Assembly (NCBI GenBank): GCA_013815685.1
Contig: JACDFR010000003.1
Coordinates: 62,001-126,000 of the forward strand
Direction: 5' to 3'
Length of the DNA: 64,000 bases
Source: Ramlibacter sp.
Lineage (GTDB): Bacteria; Pseudomonadota; Gammaproteobacteria; Burkholderiales; Burkholderiaceae_C
Shown here: one piece after another, positions 60,666 to 64,000 of the stretch
How positions within the stretch are numbered: position 1 is the first letter of the stretch
How the letters are laid out: each line of letters starts with the position of its first letter
Notes under the pieces: generated by a model
Told to the model about the DNA's origin: nothing
Database searches by the model: none
What the model saw: only the letters and a program-made list of their open reading frames with translations
Position numbers and translations under genes: made by a program

Positions 60666-61453
60666 GAGGTGGGCCCGTCCGGCAGGTCGATGGAAGTCAG
60701 TGCGCCGTGGGTCATCAGCAGTGACAAGGTGGCGGGCAGGTCGAAATCGAGGGCGTCGGCGGCCGCCGTTGCAGCGCTTTCGGCCAACGCACAGCCGCGC
60801 TGGAGGCACAGCACGAACCTGGCGGTGCCGGGATCGCAACGAAGCACCAGCACGTCGAATTGCGGGCGCAGAACGAGCGCGGATTCGCCGTACCCCGGAT
60901 CGACCGTCGCGAGATCGCCCTGCCCCTGGTGAGCCGCCCAGATCGAAACGATGGCATACCGCGATGGCACCAGCCGGACCGAGGGGTGCACCCCCAGCCG
61001 CAACTCTCCGATGCGCTCCCCGCTGGCGAGGGCGGCGCTCGCCGCCGAGGGTAGCGGCGGCGCAGCATCGGCCGCGTGGAAAGCTTCGACCCTGGCCATC
61101 TCCAGCCGGGCCACGTCGGCCAGGTAGGGAACGCTGCCGGCCGGCTCGAAGCTTTCAAGGAACTCGGCAAAGCCCTGTCCATAGTGAACCAGCAGGCGCG
61201 ACCGGGGAGGATTCTGCCGAACGAAAACGCCGGCCATTGCGCGGAAGAAGTCCCCGCCCACGAGCGCGTGCACAACGGGAAAGGTGTCAGCCAGTGCTTC
61301 GGTCAAGGACCCGGCCACATTGTTGCGATAGACGGCAAGCCGTTTTTCCGGGTCGGAGCCGTTCCACGCCTGAAGGCCGCAGGGGCATGCGGCGGCTGGG
61401 TCCAGCAACGCGGCGCAAAGATCCGCCTGCGTGGGCGGGAGCAGCGTGGTCAT
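60662..61453 (-). CDS. bufC: DUF2063 protein, MNIO partner BufC
   Basis: A 263-residue protein beginning MTTLLPPTQADLCAALLDP with RLAVYRNNVAGSLTEALADT near residue 35, the DUF2063 hallmark, and LLVHYGQGFAEFLESF. DUF2063 proteins recognise precursor peptides and present them to the partner DUF692 enzyme. It overlaps both neighbours as ATGA, so bufB-bufC-doxX are translated together. Also annotated as GigB-like in metal-response operons. Confidence 0.88.
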   Translation of the reverse strand: MTTLLPPTQADLCAALLDPAAACPCGLQAWNGSDPEKRLAVYRNNVAGSLTEALADTFPVVHALVGGDFFRAMAGVFVRQNPPRSRLLVHYGQGFAEFLESFEPAGSVPYLADVARLEMARVEAFHAADAAPPLPSAASAALASGERIGELRLGVHPSVRLVPSRYAIVSIWAAHQGQGDLATVDPGYGESALVLRPQFDVLVLRCDPGTARFVLCLQRGCALAESAATAAADALDFDLPATLSLLMTHGALTSIDLPDGPTS

Positions 61454-62325
61454 GCCAATGCCTGATCCGTGCCGTGGTGGCCGGATTGGACCTGCCGAAT
61501 CAAAATGCGCTGCGCCAACCGGGCCTGCGCCAACAGGGTGGAGAAAGCCGGCACGTCGTTGTCCCATTCGATCAGCGTCGGTATCGGCCCCAGCCGCTCG
61601 ATCACCTGCCGGTAAAGCACCCACACGGCCTCATCTACCGCGCAGCCGTGGGCATCGATGAGCAGGGGCGCTCCGTCCCCGTCCGTGTCTTTCGCGAATC
61701 CCGCCAGATGGATCTCGCCGACCGCATCGAGGGGGAGAGCCTCCATGAAGGCCATCGGGTCGTGGCCGCGATTGACACACGATACATGGGCGTTGTTCAC
61801 GTCCAGCAGCAGGCCGCAGCCCGTTCGGGCGACGATGGCGCCCAGGAATTGCGCTTCGCTCATGGTCGATGCGGCGAACTCCAGGTAGGTCGACGGATTC
61901 TCCAGCAGCAGGCGGCATCGCAAGCGCTCCTGCACACAATCGACGTGCCGGCACACGCGCGCCAAGGTTGCCTCGTCGTACGGCAGCGGAAGAAGGTCGT
62001 TGAGAAACACCTGGCCATGGCCGGACCAGGCGAGGTGTTCGGAGAAGACCGCGGGTTGGTAGCGCGCGATCAGCTGTGCGAGCCGGTCGAGGTGGCCGGG
62101 GTCCACCGGCTCCTCGCCGCCGATCGACAGGCCCACGCCATGCAGGGAGAGCGGGTAGCGCTCCCTGATCCTGCCCAGGTAGTGATGAAACGGGCCGCCG
62201 TCGACCATGTAATTTTCGGCATGGACTTCGAAGAACCCGATGTCGGGACGGCCGCTCAGTACATCCTCGAAATGCTGCGGTTTGAGGCCGACGCCGCACC
62301 CCGCCGGCAAGGCCGAAAGCTGCAT
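61450..62325 (-). CDS. bufB: DUF692 multinuclear non-haem iron oxidase BufB
   Basis: A 291-residue TIM-barrel enzyme of the MNIO (DUF692) family, which modifies cysteines in ribosomally made precursors. Metal-ligand motifs are FFEVHAENYM near residue 31, LSLHGVGLSIGG near 58, VFSEHLAWSG, LLENPSTY, LLLDVNNAHVSCVN and GEIHLAGF, all intact, with LIEWDND near the end. It follows the BufA precursor gene by 15 bases. Described bufferin enzymes turn cysteine into thiooxazole-type groups that bind copper; the same is expected here. Confidence 0.92.
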   Translation of the reverse strand: MQLSALPAGCGVGLKPQHFEDVLSGRPDIGFFEVHAENYMVDGGPFHHYLGRIRERYPLSLHGVGLSIGGEEPVDPGHLDRLAQLIARYQPAVFSEHLAWSGHGQVFLNDLLPLPYDEATLARVCRHVDCVQERLRCRLLLENPSTYLEFAASTMSEAQFLGAIVARTGCGLLLDVNNAHVSCVNRGHDPMAFMEALPLDAVGEIHLAGFAKDTDGDGAPLLIDAHGCAVDEAVWVLYRQVIERLGPIPTLIEWDNDVPAFSTLLAQARLAQRILIRQVQSGHHGTDQALA

Positions 62326-62340
62326 GATGCGGCCGGCCGC

Positions 62341-62640
62341 TCAGGCCTTCTTTTCCTTGAACTCTTTCATCTGGCCAAAGCCCGTCGGCGAGGTCTTCGA
62401 CGCCGTCTTCTCGCAGGTTCCCTTCGGCACGAGCGACCACGCGTTGGCCTGGAAATCGACCTTGGATGTGCCTGCACAAGTGGTGCCGGCACCGGCCGCG
62501 CAGTCGTTCTTCCCCTTCAGGGCCACGCCGAAACATTTTTCCTTGTCGGCCTGCTGCGCTGCGGCGGGCATGGCGGCGAAAGCGGTGCCGAGGGCGAGCG
62601 CGAGGGCCGCGGCGGGAATCGAGGTGGTTAACTGGTTCAT
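62341..62640 (-). CDS. bufA: Bufferin-like precursor BufA (DUF2282)
   Basis: A 99-residue exported precursor with a signal peptide ending near residue 29 ([10 protein letters not shown]) and a core with four cysteines: C36 ([14 protein letters not shown]), C47, C55 and C76, the spacing typical of DUF2282 bufferins. KCFGVALKG and the final cysteine in KGTCEK are family hallmarks. AAGGAA stands seven bases before ATG 62640. After modification by BufBC it would bind copper or related metal in the periplasm. A SigF-type promoter lies about 85 bases upstream. Confidence 0.92.
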   Translation of the reverse strand: MNQLTTSIPAAALALALGTAFAAMPAAAQQADKEKCFGVALKGKNDCAAGAGTTCAGTSKVDFQANAWSLVPKGTCEKTASKTSPTGFGQMKEFKEKKA

Positions 62641-62725
62641 GAGACTTTCCTTGAGAAAAAATGGGGAAAAGCCGGCGGCGCGGGCCGCGGCCATCACGTT
62701 CGACAGCCGTTGTGCTGCCTGACCA

Positions 62726-62755
62726 CCATTCGTCTGAACGGACGCAGAGGTTACA
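62726..62755 (-). promoter_or_regulatory. Predicted SigF-type ECF promoter of the buf operon
   Basis: Minus strand TGTAACC (62755-62749), 16-base spacer, CGAATGG (62732-62726), giving a leader of about 80 bases before bufA. Block for block the same as the sigF copy. Confidence 0.65.
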
Positions 62756-62786
62756 ACGAAGCCATTTTCACCCAAGCCGGGCAGCA

Positions 62787-62813
62787 TGTAACCATTGGCA
62801 CGGCCCGGCGAAT
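62787..62813 (+). promoter_or_regulatory. Predicted SigF-type ECF promoter of the TVP38-reductase fusion
   Basis: Plus strand TGTAACC (62787-62793), 15-base spacer, CGAAT (62809-62813), then the ATG at 62821. Initiation about seven bases downstream would make the message leaderless; no ribosome site is seen. The spacer is one base shorter than the other copies. Confidence 0.55.
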
Positions 62814-62820
62814 AGGAACC

Positions 62821-64000
62821 ATGAACATCGGAAAAATCGCCGCCGCACTGGTGATCGCGGCGGCGGTCCTGCTTTTCTTCGCCTTCGATCTGGCGCGCTA
62901 CCTGAGCCTGGACTACCTCAAGCAAAGCCACGAGGCCTTTGCCGGGCTTTATGCGCAGCAGCCGCTGCTGGTGGTGGCGGTTTACTTTTCGATCTATGTG
63001 GTGGCGACGGCCCTGTCGTTCCCCGGCGCGGCGATCCTGACGCTGGCAGGCGGCGCGATCTTCGGACTGGCCGTCGGCACCTTGATCGTTTCTTTCGCCT
63101 CGAGCGTGGGCGCCCTGCTGGCATTCCTCGCCGCGCGTTTCGTCTTGCGCGACAGCATTCGTGCCCGCTTCAGGCAGCGCGTGGCCGACATCGACCGCGG
63201 AATCGAGCGCGACGGCGCCATGTACCTCTTCACGCTCAGGCTGGTGCCGCTGATCCCCTTTTTCGTCATCAACCTGGGCATGGGCCTGACCCGCATGAAG
63301 GCCTGGACCTTCTACTGGGTCAGCCAGCTCGGGATGTTGGCCGGCACACTGGTTTACGTGAACGCCGGAACACAGCTGGCGGCCATCGATTCGCTGAAAG
63401 GCATTCTCAGCCCGGCGGTTATCGGGTCTTTTGTCTTGCTGGCAATTTTCCCGTGGCTCGGCCGCCGCCTGGCCAATGCGCTCCAGCGGCGCAAGGCTTT
63501 TGGCCGCTGGAGCGCCGTGCGGCCGCGCAGTTTCGACCGCAACCTGATCGTGATCGGTGCCGGCGCCGCGGGCCTGGTATCAGCGTACATCGCGGCCGCC
63601 GTGAAAGCGTCGGTCACCCTGGTGGAAAGCCACAAGATGGGCGGTGACTGCCTCAACTATGGATGCGTTCCCAGCAAAGCCCTGATCCGCAGTGCCAGGC
63701 TTGCCCACCAGATGCGCCACGCCGGCCGCTATGGCCTGGGCGATTCCAATCCCTCTTTCAGCTTCAAGGCGGTGATGCAGCGGATCAACGACGTCATCCG
63801 CTCGATCGAGCCGCACGACAGTGTCGAACGCTATTCAAAGCTGGGTGTGGACGTGGTGCAAGGCCATGCCAGGATCGTCAATCCCTGGACCGTGGAGATG
63901 ACGCTTGCGGACGGAAGCCGGAAAACCCTGACCACGCGCAGCATCGTCATTGCCGCGGGCGCGCAACCTGTGGTGCCGCCGCTGCCCGGGCTGGGTGAAA
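62821..64000 (+). CDS. TVP38/DedA-like membrane domain fused to a MerA-like flavin disulfide reductase (partial)
   Basis: The first 230 residues are a VTT-domain membrane protein ([17 protein letters not shown] near 67 and the [17 protein letters not shown] motif near 140). Residue 241 onward starts a pyridine-nucleotide disulfide oxidoreductase: FAD site VIGAGAAG (243-250), redox-active C277 and C282 in [14 protein letters not shown], and [17 protein letters not shown] near 380. The gene runs off the right edge; the NADPH and dimer domains are outside. The fusion puts a mercuric-reductase-like enzyme on the membrane. Placed opposite the buf operon with its own SigF-type promoter. Confidence 0.88.
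   Translation, partial: MNIGKIAAALVIAAAVLLFFAFDLARYLSLDYLKQSHEAFAGLYAQQPLLVVAVYFSIYVVATALSFPGAAILTLAGGAIFGLAVGTLIVSFASSVGALLAFLAARFVLRDSIRARFRQRVADIDRGIERDGAMYLFTLRLVPLIPFFVINLGMGLTRMKAWTFYWVSQLGMLAGTLVYVNAGTQLAAIDSLKGILSPAVIGSFVLLAIFPWLGRRLANALQRRKAFGRWSAVRPRSFDRNLIVIGAGAAGLVSAYIAAAVKASVTLVESHKMGGDCLNYGCVPSKALIRSARLAHQMRHAGRYGLGDSNPSFSFKAVMQRINDVIRSIEPHDSVERYSKLGVDVVQGHARIVNPWTVEMTLADGSRKTLTTRSIVIAAGAQPVVPPLPGLGE

Overview
The window is GC-rich chromosomal DNA of a betaproteobacterium in the order Burkholderiales. Comamonadaceae (Ramlibacter/Variovorax-like) is my best guess, from gene order (smc-zipA-ligA-def, dapC-dapD-pilU-dapE-prmB), the branched-chain amino-acid-type ABC transporters, Ralstonia-like signalling genes and a GC-rich intergenic repeat. 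No rRNA or tRNA gene was recognised.

Layout. 1-4755 (minus): an acyl-CoA ligase followed by a Liv-type ABC uptake operon (binding protein, LivH, LivM running off the left edge). 4839-9934 (minus): a four-gene cassette of a FeeM/autoinducer-synthase-like acyltransferase, a haem-oxygenase-like di-iron oxidase (HDO), a CqsS/PhcS-like membrane hybrid histidine kinase and a PhcR-like receiver-kinase. This looks like a self-contained small-molecule signalling system with an unusual synthase pair. 10119-22551: housekeeping genes (selO, msrB, yciB, bolA-like, parvulin, purL, map, glnD). 23027-25408: a frameshifted phosphonate-type binding protein and two c-type cytochromes. 25412-42756: def, ligA, zipA, smc, lysine/DAP genes dapC, dapD and dapE with pilU, prmB, a trans-sulfuration-type PLP enzyme, an AIR-synthase-like protein and an ABC-F ATPase. 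Four tandem 84-bp repeats lie between dapD and pilU, and related single copies lie elsewhere.

43.8-53.2 kb is an accessory island bounded by an IS3 orfA remnant and by IS5 and Rhs debris. It carries a seven-gene minus-strand operon: a second HDO, a second FeeM-like acyltransferase, a dethiobiotin-synthetase-like P-loop protein, a 2Fe-2S ferredoxin, an M20 peptidase, an MFS exporter and a class V PLP enzyme. I recognise no described pathway with this combination, and I consider it, with the signalling cassette at 5-10 kb, the main candidate for an undescribed system. The island appears to have separated a PepSY gene (43.4 kb) from its two-component system (53.2-55.3 kb).

53.2-58.3 kb: a QseBC/PmrAB-like two-component system diverging from PAP2 phosphatase, EptA-like phosphoethanolamine transferase and DedA genes, an envelope/lipid A modification module. 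58.7-64 kb: ECF sigma factor SigF with its anti-sigma NrsF, a bufferin/gig-type metal-stress operon (BufA precursor, DUF692 enzyme, DUF2063 partner, DoxX) and a TVP38-flavin disulfide reductase fusion running off the right edge. Four copies of TGTAAC(C/T)-N15/16-CGA mark a probable local SigF regulon.
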